Source: Streptomyces sp. NBC_00448 (GTDB taxonomy: Bacteria; Actinomycetota; Actinomycetes; Streptomycetales; Streptomycetaceae). From it: a DNA stretch of 64,000 bases. A program made the position numbers and the translations under genes. This document shows, piece by piece, positions 46,718-55,743 of this stretch (positions are counted from its first letter, which is position 1; each line of letters starts with the position of its first letter). Location of the stretch: positions 9,584,496-9,648,495 of the forward strand of contig NZ_CP107913.1 of assembly GCF_036014115.1 (NCBI RefSeq). Reading direction: 5' to 3'. Below the pieces are notes generated by a model. That model did not search any database and was not told the origin of the DNA. It saw only the letters and a program-made list of their open reading frames with translations.

Positions 46718-48349
46718 TCACTCTCCCTGGATCGCGGGGCGGTCGGCCGGCTGCCGGGCTTTCAGCAGCTGGTCGTAGGCCGCAACCGAGGGCGGCGGCC
46801 GGGTGTCGGGCGGCAGGTGGGCAAGCCTCCGCTGGGTCAAAAACGTCACCGTCGCCCGGTCCGACCGGGCGGAGACGGGTGGCTCGTCCACGTCGTCGGC
46901 CTCGGCTGCCTTCCGCGCCTCCAGCGCGACCGCATCCGCGGTCAACGCGCCTGCCCGCAGGGCGGCGGCGAGTCCGGCGACCAGGTACTCGTGGGTGAGG
47001 TGGCGGCCCAGCAGCAGGACCTCGATCAAAGCCCGGGTGCCGTCCCGGTCCCCGTGGGCCTTGCAGGCCGCGGCCCACCAGGCGTCATGGACCGGGGTGA
47101 ACTTGCCCGCGGACTTCGCCTGTTCCAGGGCGGTCGCGCCGGGAAAGGCGCCGGGCTTCTTGACCAGGGCCTCCAGGTAGTGGTCCAGCACGAGTCGGGT
47201 CTGACCTTTGGCGATGAGGCGCTCATGCCGGGCGACTTCCTTCTGCCCGTCGTAGACCACCAGTTCGGACGCGTGCAGCATGACCCGCACCGTCCGGCCG
47301 ATCAGCCGCACCGGCACCGAGTAGCGGTTGGTGCGGACACTGACCTGGCTGAAGCGGTCCACCCGCAGACTGAACAGCCGCCCAGTCTCGAACGGTTCGC
47401 CCGGCAACGGGTGCAGCAACGACCGTTCGACAGCAAAGTACTCACTTACCGCCCGTGGCCGGGAGCCGATCCGGCGCCGTTCGTCCGCCACGTCCCACTG
47501 CTCGATCATCACGTTCAGCTCGGCCAGGGAGGCGACCTCCGGGACCGGGACCAGGTGATTACGGCGGAACCAGCCGATCTGCCCCTCAACCCCGCCTTTC
47601 TCGTGGGCGCCCTCGATGCCGGGCAGGCAGTACGCGGCCTCGATGGCGTAATGCGAGCGGAACGCGGTCCATCGCTCGTTCTCCGCCCTCGCGCGCGAGC
47701 CCAGCACCCGGGCGACCGCGGCCTTGAGGTTGTCGTAGCGGACCTTGCCCGTCGGGACACCGCCCAGCACGCTGAGAGCGTGGACGTGGCCCTCCAGGAA
47801 CGCCTCCTGGCCGCAGGAGGCGAAGACGCGGTGCACCGCCTTGCCCGAGTAGCACAGCCGCATCGCGAACAGATAGCAGGTGACCAGCTCTCCGGCCAGG
47901 CGCACCTTCACGTCCCCGAAGTCGACCTCCGCCTCCGCCCCGGGCCGGTGGGTCTGCGGAATGAACGCGTTCACCGGTCCGCGGCCCGCCTCGACCTTGA
48001 TCTGCTGGCGCCGCTCGGCGACATAGGCCCGGACCATCGGATAGGTCACCCCCTGCGCCGCGTGCTCGTCGACCAGCCGGTCGAAGATCCGCTTGACGGT
48101 GTGCCGCTGCTTGCGCGGGGCGTCCAGGTCAACCCGCAGCATCTGGTCGATCAACGGCTTGTACGCATCCAGCCGTGTTCCCCGGGGCCGCGGTCTCTTC
48201 CGAGGCTCCGGCCACACCGACTCCAACGCCGCTTTGACCGTGCGGAATCCGACACCGTGCTCGCGCATCAAAGCCCGGTGGGACATCCCCGCCCGGGCAT
48301 CACGGCGGATCGCCGCGTACAGATCGACCTTGGACTTCGGTGGCGCCAT
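46718..48349 (-). CDS. istA: IS21-family transposase IstA
   Basis: 543 residues from ATG 48349, with GAGGG just upstream; the longer frame to 48391 lacks a better start. N-terminal helix-turn-helix (SHRALMREHGVGFRTVKAALES), then the DDE integrase core: D in EVDFGDVKV, D in VRYDNLKAAV and E in KGGVEGQIGWFRR. The C-terminal part is the usual beta-rich region (YSVPVRLIGRTVRVMLHASELVVY). It is full length. Its partner istB starts five bases after the istA stop but is disrupted. Exact ends of the IS21 element were not found. Confidence 0.9.
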   Translation of the reverse strand: MAPPKSKVDLYAAIRRDARAGMSHRALMREHGVGFRTVKAALESVWPEPRKRPRPRGTRLDAYKPLIDQMLRVDLDAPRKQRHTVKRIFDRLVDEHAAQGVTYPMVRAYVAERRQQIKVEAGRGPVNAFIPQTHRPGAEAEVDFGDVKVRLAGELVTCYLFAMRLCYSGKAVHRVFASCGQEAFLEGHVHALSVLGGVPTGKVRYDNLKAAVARVLGSRARAENERWTAFRSHYAIEAAYCLPGIEGAHEKGGVEGQIGWFRRNHLVPVPEVASLAELNVMIEQWDVADERRRIGSRPRAVSEYFAVERSLLHPLPGEPFETGRLFSLRVDRFSQVSVRTNRYSVPVRLIGRTVRVMLHASELVVYDGQKEVARHERLIAKGQTRLVLDHYLEALVKKPGAFPGATALEQAKSAGKFTPVHDAWWAAACKAHGDRDGTRALIEVLLLGRHLTHEYLVAGLAAALRAGALTADAVALEARKAAEADDVDEPPVSARSDRATVTFLTQRRLAHLPPDTRPPPSVAAYDQLLKARQPADRPAIQGE

Positions 48350-48549
48350 CGCACCCTCATCCCGCAGAGCACCCCCAGGCTCCCACCGCAAGGCCCCGGG
48401 TGTTGCCAGAACTCAGCAACACTGCCCTCCGGGAAATCCGGGCGTTCCCCGCTCTGAGCGACAAGCGGTGTCAGCTCCCAGGTACAAAACCAATCTTGAG
48501 AAGCACGGGATCCTGTGACGTGCGTGCCATGCGAAACCTCGCCGCTGAG

Positions 48550-49534
48550 TGAGGTTTTCTCAGCGAAGATCATTTCCAGATTCCGTTGAGGACGAGTGTG
48601 GCGCGGGCGATGTCGCCGATCCGGCTGGGGCTGAGGGAGACGTGCTTGAGCGCGCGCCAGCGTTCCTTGAGCTCGGCGGCTGCCCGTTCGCCGAGGGCGC
48701 GCAAGTCTCTGATCAGGGTGTTCGTGGTGCGGGTGTCGGTGTGTAGGGCTTGTTCGGACTTGCCCTTGGGGCGGCGGACCGGGACGTGGATGCCGATGCC
48801 GGCGCCGATGTAGCCCTTGTCGGCGAGTGTCGGCAGGCCGTCGGTGGCGGCCTTGTAGAGGGCGGGCAGTGCGTGGATACGGGCGGCGGTGATGTCGGGG
48901 GTGGAGCCGGGTTCGACGTCGGAGACCCACAGCGGGCTGCCGTCCGGGGACGACAGGAACTGCACGTTGCCGCCGAATGCCTTGTGTTTCTGGCTGAACC
49001 ACAGGTCATTGCCGTTGTCGCGGACTCCCGCGAGACGGTCGGAGGCGATGAGGGTGCCGTCCAGGATGACGTGCGTCATTCCGTCCCGTCGGCAGCGGTT
49101 CAGGACGTCGTGCAGGTCTGGAGTCTGCTCGGCGAGGACGTCGATGCCTTCGTGCAGGTAGCGGTAGCCGGTGGCCTGGGAGACGCCCGCGTCGCGGGCC
49201 AGGCAGTGCACGCAAGCCTTCCCGCGGAACCAGCGCAGGACCAGCAGGGCCTGGCGGAACGGGCCCAGCGCCCGAGATCCCCGCGGGGTGCGCAGCCGTC
49301 GCCGGTGGGCGGCCAGCAGTCGTGAAAGGTGGTCCACGACGTGGCGCGGGACGTCGAGCGTGGCAACATAGGTGACCAACGTGAAGCCTCTGGCGGTTCG
49401 GACGAGTTCTTGTGGTGAGACCTGTCCTACCAGGGGCTTTACGTCTGCCCACGACCAGGATGGGTTCGTCCGATCCGCCCAAGGGCGAGCGGTTCACAAC
49501 GTTTCGCGAAGATCATTTCGCTGAGAAAACCTCA
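48550..49534 (-). mobile_element. IS5-like element, about 985 bp
   Basis: Inverted repeat of 18 bp: TGAGGTTTTCTCAGCGAA at 48550-48567 and its reverse complement ending at 49534. It contains one transposase gene. No target duplication is apparent. Confidence 0.8.
48570..49379 (-). CDS. IS5-like (DDE_Tnp_4) transposase
   Basis: 269 residues; the start codon appears to be TTG. The N-terminal helix-turn-helix is FRGKACVHCLARDAGVSQATGYRYLHEGI. The catalytic region is HVILDGTLIASDRL (first D), LWVSDVEPGSTPDITAAR (second D) and the C-terminal ERAAAELKERWRALKHV (E), typical of the IS5/ISL2-like transposase family. The frame is complete and ends next to the inverted repeat, so the element may be active. 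Confidence 0.85.
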   Translation of the reverse strand: MVTYVATLDVPRHVVDHLSRLLAAHRRRLRTPRGSRALGPFRQALLVLRWFRGKACVHCLARDAGVSQATGYRYLHEGIDVLAEQTPDLHDVLNRCRRDGMTHVILDGTLIASDRLAGVRDNGNDLWFSQKHKAFGGNVQFLSSPDGSPLWVSDVEPGSTPDITAARIHALPALYKAATDGLPTLADKGYIGAGIGIHVPVRRPKGKSEQALHTDTRTTNTLIRDLRALGERAAAELKERWRALKHVSLSPSRIGDIARATLVLNGIWK

Positions 49535-49717
49535 GTCGCGGCCCCTGTCGCGGGGTTTGCCCACTGACGGTGCCGCGGTGAGGCCATTGCCGCGATGCCG
49601 CGAGGGCCTTGACTTCGAACCCGCTCTGGAACCTCTTGAGGCGTCTCAGCGCCTCCCCTCGCGTCCGCCGGCTCCAGCATGCGTACACAAAATCGAGTGA
49701 ATGAAAATCTGAAGTAT

Positions 49718-49732
49718 GTTGACGACGCTAAC
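49718..49732. promoter_or_regulatory. Operator-like sequence before the SMC-McrBC cluster
   Basis: GTTGACGACGCTAAC matches 12 of 15 positions of the palindrome at 28302-28316 and lies 92 bases before the SMC-like start, in an AT-richer promoter-like stretch. The similarity could be chance. Confidence 0.3.
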
Positions 49733-49823
49733 AGGTTATCGTCATCCTTGTTGCAGTAACGGCGTCTGCCGCCTGCATACGCGGGGCCTTCATCTGCCGC
49801 GCCCACCTCAAGGAGCACTTGCG

Positions 49824-52208
49824 ATGACCGAGGAACCTCAGCCCGCCCAGGACTCCTTGCCAGACCTGCTGCTGAGCCGCCTTCCCGACTCGGGCCTCAC
49901 GCCCGCCGCGCAGGAACTGCTCCGTGAACTGCTGCCCGATACCCAGCCCAGGGGCACCGGGCGCGCCGGGCCGGTGTACCTACGGTCCGTCACGGCCACC
50001 GGTTGGCGGGGTATCGGGCCTGCCACGACCCTCGAGCTGCGCCCCGAACCCGGCCTCACCGTCATCGCCGGCCGGAACGGATCGGGCAAGTCGAGCTTCG
50101 CGGAAGCCGCCGAGATGGCGCTGACGGGGGACAACTTCCGCTGGCAGGGACGTACGCAGGTCTGGAGGCAGGGGTGGCGCAACCTGCACCATGGCGTGGA
50201 GCCGCAAGTGTCGGTCGACCTCGCCTTCGGTGACCGCGGCGCCCCCGCAACGGTCCGCCGTGCCTGGCACGGTGAGCAACTGGCCGACTCTGTCACCGTC
50301 GTGGAGACGGCTGCTGCGTCCGCTGAGCTGAACGACGTCATCAATCCGGAGGAGCTGTCGCTCTACCGACCGTTCCTTCCGTACAGCGAACTCGGCGCGC
50401 TGATCAACGGCCCACTCAGCGCACTGCACGACGCGCTCTCCGAGATCCTCGGCTTGGAATTCCTCAGCGACACCGACGCCAACGCCCGAGAGCTCGCCAA
50501 GTCCTTGAGCGGCACCGTCAAGGCGACGGCCGACCTCACGGCGACCGTGCTCCGGGAGCTTGCGGAGCTGAACGACCCCCGCGCCGCCGAGGTGGTGGCG
50601 GCGCTTGCCGGACGCCGTCCCGACCTCGACCGCGTACGGGCGCTGCTGAAGGGGCACACCGTCGCCGACGATAGCGCGCTGGCCCGGCTGCGGCGCCTCG
50701 CTGCTCTGGAGGCCCCCGACCGCCAGGCAGTGACGGCAGCTGTCAAGCGCCTTCGCATAGCGGCGGCCGAGGCGGAGGACGCGCGTCACAGCTCCGCTGA
50801 AGACGCCCGCAGACTGATCGGGCTCCTGGAAGAGGCTCTGTTGCACCGCCGCCGGCACCCGGAGAACGCCGACTGCCCCGTGTGCGGCACGCAGGGACGC
50901 CTCGATCAGAAGTGGGCGGAGAGCGCCAGGGCGCAGGTGGAGCGGCTCGAGCACGAGTCAGCCGAAGCGCTGTCCGCACGCGGGGAGCTGGCCGCCGCGC
51001 TACGTGACATCCACGATCTCATCCACCGCGTGCCCGCCTGGGTCCAGGCCGACGAGCCGGCGATCGCCGCAATCTGGCGTGACTGGGCCGCTTGCCGCAC
51101 GATTCAGGACCCCCGCGAGCTGGCGGACCGTGCCGAGCGGGCCGAGGCCGTGCTCGGTGACGCCTGCCTCCAAACGCGCGAGGACGCCGCGCTGCGCCTG
51201 GCCGAGCAGGACGGCCGCTGGCAGTCCATGGCTGGGCGGGTCGCCGAGTGGCTGCGGCACGCGGAGGCCTCCTACGCCGCGGATGACCGGAGCAAACTGG
51301 TCAAGGCCGCCCGCGCCTGGCTCAGGAAAGTCACCGACGAGCTGCGTGACGCCCGTCTGAAGCCCTTCGCCGACCAGTCGCAGACCGTGTGGAAGCTGCT
51401 GTGCGAGCGCAGCAGTGTCACCCTTGGCTCCATCAGCCTGGCCGGGGCCTCGAATCAGCGCAGGGTTGTCCTCGACGTCGCGGTCGACGCCATCGACGCG
51501 CCCGCGTTCAGCGTCATGAGCCAGGGCGAGTTGCACTCGCTCGCGCTGTCCCTCTTCATGCCGCGGGCGACGCACCCGTCCAGCCCGTTCAACTTCCTGG
51601 TCATCGACGACCCGGTGCAGTCCATGGACCCGGAGAAGGTGGAGGGGTTGGCGAAGGTCCTGGACCTCTACGCGCGCCACCGTCAGGTCGTGGTCTTCAC
51701 CCACGACACGCGCCTGGAGGAGGCCATTCGCCGGCTCGGTATCACGGCGACGATCAAGCGGGTCTCCCGGCAGACCGACTCGGTTGTGCACCTCGTGCCG
51801 GTCAGCGACCCGGTCAGCCAGGCGCTGGACGAGGCGCGAGCTATCGCCTTGGACGTCAACCTGCCGCAGGACGTGGCAGACCGGGTGCTCCCGGCGATGT
51901 GTCGCGTGGCGCTGGAAGCGGCGTTCCTGGAGGCCGCCCGCAAGTCTCTCCGAGCGGCCGGTGTCGGCCGGCATGCAGCGCAGGAGAAGATCGCGAAGGC
52001 GGGGCCCCTGACCGCGCTCGCCGCGATCGCCCTGTCGATGGAGCGTGGCGCGGTGCTCGACGCCCTTGCCGCCGAACACGGGCCTTGGGCGAAGGTGCTG
52101 ATCAGGCAGTGCAACGAGGCATCGCATCAGGCGGCCGTGCACGTCGGCGACCGCAAGGAGCTGGTCCGGCGCGCCGAGCGGCTCGCGAAGGCGGTGCAGG
52201 CACGATGA
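49824..52208 (+). CDS. SMC/RecF-like ATPase with zinc-hook motif
   Basis: 794 residues, ATG 49824 with AAGGAG at 49810-49815. Walker A GRNGSGKSS (residues 84-92, after a RecF-type RSVTATGWRGIGPATTLEL), a coiled-coil middle with the hook CPVCG (C351, C354), the ABC signature region SQGELHSLALSLFM, Walker B FLVIDDPVQSMD, and the H-loop VVVFTHD. It resembles SMC-like ATPases of anti-phage systems such as Lamassu LmuB or Septu-type proteins, which sense DNA ends or structures and switch on an effector. It overlaps the following 125-aa gene by four bases, so the two are co-translated. The system type cannot be fixed from sequence alone. Confidence 0.8.
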   Translation: MTEEPQPAQDSLPDLLLSRLPDSGLTPAAQELLRELLPDTQPRGTGRAGPVYLRSVTATGWRGIGPATTLELRPEPGLTVIAGRNGSGKSSFAEAAEMALTGDNFRWQGRTQVWRQGWRNLHHGVEPQVSVDLAFGDRGAPATVRRAWHGEQLADSVTVVETAAASAELNDVINPEELSLYRPFLPYSELGALINGPLSALHDALSEILGLEFLSDTDANARELAKSLSGTVKATADLTATVLRELAELNDPRAAEVVAALAGRRPDLDRVRALLKGHTVADDSALARLRRLAALEAPDRQAVTAAVKRLRIAAAEAEDARHSSAEDARRLIGLLEEALLHRRRHPENADCPVCGTQGRLDQKWAESARAQVERLEHESAEALSARGELAAALRDIHDLIHRVPAWVQADEPAIAAIWRDWAACRTIQDPRELADRAERAEAVLGDACLQTREDAALRLAEQDGRWQSMAGRVAEWLRHAEASYAADDRSKLVKAARAWLRKVTDELRDARLKPFADQSQTVWKLLCERSSVTLGSISLAGASNQRRVVLDVAVDAIDAPAFSVMSQGELHSLALSLFMPRATHPSSPFNFLVIDDPVQSMDPEKVEGLAKVLDLYARHRQVVVFTHDTRLEEAIRRLGITATIKRVSRQTDSVVHLVPVSDPVSQALDEARAIALDVNLPQDVADRVLPAMCRVALEAAFLEAARKSLRAAGVGRHAAQEKIAKAGPLTALAAIALSMERGAVLDALAAEHGPWAKVLIRQCNEASHQAAVHVGDRKELVRRAERLAKAVQAR

Positions 52209-52582
52209 GCCTTCCCACCAGCGGCCTCCTCGCCGCCGCCGACGAACTGCTCAATCCGCCGCCGGATGTCGTTCACACCCTGGCACCAGGCTTGCGGGCC
52301 CGTGCCGCCGCCGTCCTGCTCCGGCTGGCACTGGACGAGACCCTGGACGGCTTCTGGAGTGGAATCACCACGAACATGTCCCGCAACGGCCGGACCAGGA
52401 TGCTCAGCCTGCAGTGGTACGTCAGACCGTCCGTCGCCCGGCAGTGGTACACGGTCTGGTCGTCCCTCAGCGCCGCCTGCCATCACCACACGTACGAACT
52501 GCCGCCCACACCCGCGGAGGTGCGGGGCTGGCACCAGGACGTGACCGAGCTGCTGAACGTTCTGCCGTCCGCCAGGCTGTGA
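52205..52582 (+). CDS. Small unknown protein coupled to the SMC-like ATPase
   Basis: 125 residues, with the ATGA overlap placing it in the same operon as the SMC-like gene. The sequence (AADELLNPPPDVVHTLAPGLRARAAAVLLRLALDETL, QWYVRPSVARQWYTVWSSLSAACHHHTYELPP) is helical with an HHHxYEL motif near the C-terminus. The YTVWSSLSAACHHHTYEL part looks like the end of a HEPN-like helical bundle, but I cannot confirm this. It is probably an accessory subunit of the SMC-like protein, in the place of LmuC in Lamassu. Confidence 0.6.
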   Translation: MSLPTSGLLAAADELLNPPPDVVHTLAPGLRARAAAVLLRLALDETLDGFWSGITTNMSRNGRTRMLSLQWYVRPSVARQWYTVWSSLSAACHHHTYELPPTPAEVRGWHQDVTELLNVLPSARL

Positions 52583-52655
52583 ACCTCATTGCCGCAGATA
52601 GTGTCGGCACCTGCCGGCGACGAGAAGCCCGTAGACACCAGGCCGAGGAGCACGA

Positions 52656-54500
52656 GTGAGTGACGAGCACGGCGGGCTTCCCGAGCCCTTGGAGTACCCG
52701 GAGTTCCTGCTGCGCCTTCCCAGCGGAGGTCCCCTGGCCAGGGGGCGCCTCCTGGCGGAGAAAGGCACCAACGGCAGCCAGAAGTTCGTCGTCCTCGCGC
52801 ATTCGCCGGCCCGGCCCGGCGTGGTGCCCTCGTTTCCCCTGCGCATGCCGTCCTCTCACCGGCTGCGGCAGCAGCTGATCGAGGAGGGCGCGATCCGGGA
52901 GTCGGCGACCTGGCAGGGCTGGCTGGAGACTGTCCGGGACATCGAGTGCAACTCGCCGTCGGCAGCAGCCGAGATTTTGGTCGGGCGCAGCGCCAACGGA
53001 TGGGTGGAGTGGAAGACCGCCGACGGGCACCCACTCGCCGACTTCCTCAATCACATGGGGTGGGGGCCCAGCCGAGCCTGGCTGGTGCGCGGGTCCAATG
53101 TCTCCGGCCTCGACCTGGTCCAGCGGTTGTGGCTTGCCGAACAGCGGGTCACGCTCGCCGCCTCCCGGCTTCGGCAGGGCGTCGAGCAGGGGGTGAGCAA
53201 GGACCGGCTCCGCTCCCTGATCGAGGAGGATTACTCCTCGGCGGCCACCTATAACCAGAAACTCGAACTGGTCGAGGCCGTGCACGCCTTCCTGTCCCGG
53301 ATGAAGCCCGGTGACACGGTGTGCACCATCTCCGGCGGGCGGCTGTACGTCGGAGAGGTCACTGGCTCCGCCGAGCAGATCGGGTCTGACGGCGGGCGGT
53401 CCAATCTGCGCCGGCCGGTCGAGTGGCAGGCCCAGGGATTCGCCTACGACGTGCTTCCCGAGGAGCTGCAGCAGAAACTCTCCGTCCAGCACGACGTGGT
53501 GGACCTGACCGTCGTCAAGCCCCTGCTCGACGGCCTCGGCCTGTCCGACGCCGAACTGGCCGCTGAGGCCGAGGCCGCAGCCGACGAGGGCGCCGTGAGT
53601 GCCGAGATCGCTGCCATCACCGAACGCCGCCGCGAGCTCGAACTACCCGAGCCGGACGAAGCCCTGGCGGCCGAGCTCCTGGTGCACGACGCGGCGTGGC
53701 TGCGCGAGCTGCGTGATCTGCTCTGGGACGAGCGGCAGCTCGTGCTGTACGGGCCGCCGGGCACCGGCAAGACCTATCTCGCGCTCGAACTCGCCCAGTT
53801 CCTCGGCGGCGGGCCCGAGCAGGTCAAGCTGGTGCAGTTCCACCCCTCGTACGCCTACGAGGACTTCTTCGAGGGGTTCCGCCCGAAGGAGGACCCGGAC
53901 ACCCGAGAGGTCGCCTTCCGGCTGACCGCAGGTCCGCTGCGGGAGTTGGCCGACCTCGCCTCCCGCGAGGGCAACCGGCACATCCCGCACTTCCTCATCA
54001 TCGACGAGATCAACAGGGCCAACCTGGCGAAAGTCTTCGGCGAGCTGTACTTCCTGCTGGAGTACCGCAACAAGTCGGTGCGGCTGACGTACTCGGGTGA
54101 CGACTTCGCACTGCCGCCGAACCTGTTCGTCATCGGCACGATGAACACCGCCGACCGGTCCATCGCACTGGTGGACGCCGCGATGAGGCGCCGATTCGCG
54201 TTCGTCGAGCTGTCCCCGCGCACCGAGCCGACCAGCGGACTGCTGAGGCGGTGGCTGGATGCCCAGGAACGGGACAGCGAGCCGGCGGACCTGCTGGACG
54301 CGCTCAACTCCCGCATCGAGGATGCGGACTTCCGTATAGGCCCCTCATACCTGATGAAGAAGGGCGTCTACCGGGAAGGCGGTCTCGAGCGCACCTGGCG
54401 CACGAAGATCCTGCCGCTGCTGGAAGAGCACCACTACGGGGAGGGCGTGGACATCGAGAAGCGGTACGGGCTCGCAGCGCTCAGGGAATCCCTTTCGTGA
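52656..54500 (+). CDS. mcrB: McrB-like AAA+ GTPase with N-terminal DUF4357-like domain
   Basis: 614 residues, GTG start at 52656. The first ~270 residues are a specificity region that includes a DUF4357-like segment (ILVGRSANGWVEWKTADGHPLADFL) and a beta-rich YTH/EVE-like stretch (MKPGDTVCTISGGRLYVGEVTGSAEQI). The AAA+ motor follows: YGPPGTGKT (365-373), FHPSYAYEDFFEGFRP, LIIDEINRAN (D450) and the McrB signature GTMNTADRSIALVDAAMRRRF (from 494). McrB reads modified cytosine DNA and translocates with GTP, delivering it to the McrC nuclease. Its stop overlaps mcrC by four bases (GTGA). Confidence 0.9.
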   Translation: MSDEHGGLPEPLEYPEFLLRLPSGGPLARGRLLAEKGTNGSQKFVVLAHSPARPGVVPSFPLRMPSSHRLRQQLIEEGAIRESATWQGWLETVRDIECNSPSAAAEILVGRSANGWVEWKTADGHPLADFLNHMGWGPSRAWLVRGSNVSGLDLVQRLWLAEQRVTLAASRLRQGVEQGVSKDRLRSLIEEDYSSAATYNQKLELVEAVHAFLSRMKPGDTVCTISGGRLYVGEVTGSAEQIGSDGGRSNLRRPVEWQAQGFAYDVLPEELQQKLSVQHDVVDLTVVKPLLDGLGLSDAELAAEAEAAADEGAVSAEIAAITERRRELELPEPDEALAAELLVHDAAWLRELRDLLWDERQLVLYGPPGTGKTYLALELAQFLGGGPEQVKLVQFHPSYAYEDFFEGFRPKEDPDTREVAFRLTAGPLRELADLASREGNRHIPHFLIIDEINRANLAKVFGELYFLLEYRNKSVRLTYSGDDFALPPNLFVIGTMNTADRSIALVDAAMRRRFAFVELSPRTEPTSGLLRRWLDAQERDSEPADLLDALNSRIEDADFRIGPSYLMKKGVYREGGLERTWRTKILPLLEEHHYGEGVDIEKRYGLAALRESLS

Positions 54501-55708
54501 CGACCCCGGCCGTCATCGAGCTGGTCGAGCACGCCCCGGCCGTCAGCCGTCCGCTCCCGGACCCGGTCGGCCGGGCGCTCGCCGCCACACGCATCATCGA
54601 CGCCGCCCCTGATCCGTACGCACCAGGGAAGTGGGTGCTCCGGGCGGGCAGCAAGGTCGGTGCCGTGACCCTGGACGTGCCGGGGGGCGGCCCCGTCACC
54701 CTGCGGATCATTCCCAAGGTGCCCATCGCCCGACTGTTCTTCCTGCTCGGCTACAGTCGCGACCCGCGAGGCTGGCGCGACGGACAGGTGGAGGTCGCCG
54801 AGCACCGCGACCTGCAGCCTGCCCTGGCATACGCGGTGGAGAGGCAGGTGGACCGGGCGCTGCGGCAAGGGCCCCTGCAGGGATACCGGGCTGTGGAGGA
54901 CACCTCCATCGTCGTACGGGGCCGGATCCGTGAGGCTGAGCAGATCCGGCGCCGCTTCGGCGCGAGGCTGCCGGTCGAGATCGCGTATGACGAGTTCACC
55001 ACCGATATCGCGGAGAATCGCATCCTGGGTGCCGCTGTCGACCGGCTGCTGCGGCTGCCCGGGGTGCCCCGCGACGTACGCCGCCGTCTGCTGCACCAGC
55101 GAGTCCGCCTCGCCGGCATCACCCCGCTGGTGCGCGGTCAGGCGCTCCCCACCTGGCGTCCCACGCGCCTCAATTCCCGCTACCACCACGCCCTCCACCT
55201 CGCTCGCGTCGTGCTGGAGGATTCCTCGGCCGAGCACGCCGCGGGCGGGCTGCGTATCGACGGGTTCTTGTTCAACATGAACAAGCTCTTCGAGGACTTC
55301 GTGACGGTCGCCCTGCGCGAGGCGTATCGGGGTACGGACCGCAGCTGCCGCCTCCAGGACTCGCACCACTTGGACGAGGCGTTCGCGATCCGGTTGAAGC
55401 CCGACTTCGTGCTGTACGGGCCGGAGCGCATCCCGCAGGCCGTGGTCGACGCCAAGTACAAGGCCGAGAAGCCCGACGGCTACCCCGACGCCGACCTCTA
55501 TCAGATGCTCGCCTACTGCACCGCCCTCGGCTTGCCGGAGGGCCACCTCGTCTACGCGAAGGGCAATGCCCCGCACACCGCACACCGGGTCCGGCACGCG
55601 GGTATCGTCATCCACCAGCACGCGCTGGACCTGGACCAAGCTCCGGCGGAACTGCTGGGTGAAGTCCGCTCCCTCGCCTACCGCATAGCAGCTGACCTGC
55701 GCATATGA
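54497..55708 (+). CDS. mcrC: McrC-like PD-(D/E)xK nuclease subunit
   Basis: 403 residues, GTG 54497. The McrC pattern is seen: a central YDEFTTDIAENRILGAAVDRLL, then FLFNMNKLFEDFV, and the catalytic KPDFVLYG (D303) with VVDAKYKA (D318, K320). McrC stimulates McrB and cuts the DNA. The length is normal. The GTGA overlap with mcrB fixes the start and makes stoichiometric production likely. Confidence 0.9.
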   Translation: MTTPAVIELVEHAPAVSRPLPDPVGRALAATRIIDAAPDPYAPGKWVLRAGSKVGAVTLDVPGGGPVTLRIIPKVPIARLFFLLGYSRDPRGWRDGQVEVAEHRDLQPALAYAVERQVDRALRQGPLQGYRAVEDTSIVVRGRIREAEQIRRRFGARLPVEIAYDEFTTDIAENRILGAAVDRLLRLPGVPRDVRRRLLHQRVRLAGITPLVRGQALPTWRPTRLNSRYHHALHLARVVLEDSSAEHAAGGLRIDGFLFNMNKLFEDFVTVALREAYRGTDRSCRLQDSHHLDEAFAIRLKPDFVLYGPERIPQAVVDAKYKAEKPDGYPDADLYQMLAYCTALGLPEGHLVYAKGNAPHTAHRVRHAGIVIHQHALDLDQAPAELLGEVRSLAYRIAADLRI

Positions 55709-55743
55709 TCGCTCATGGGATATCCGTCAGGGGGTAGGGGCTC

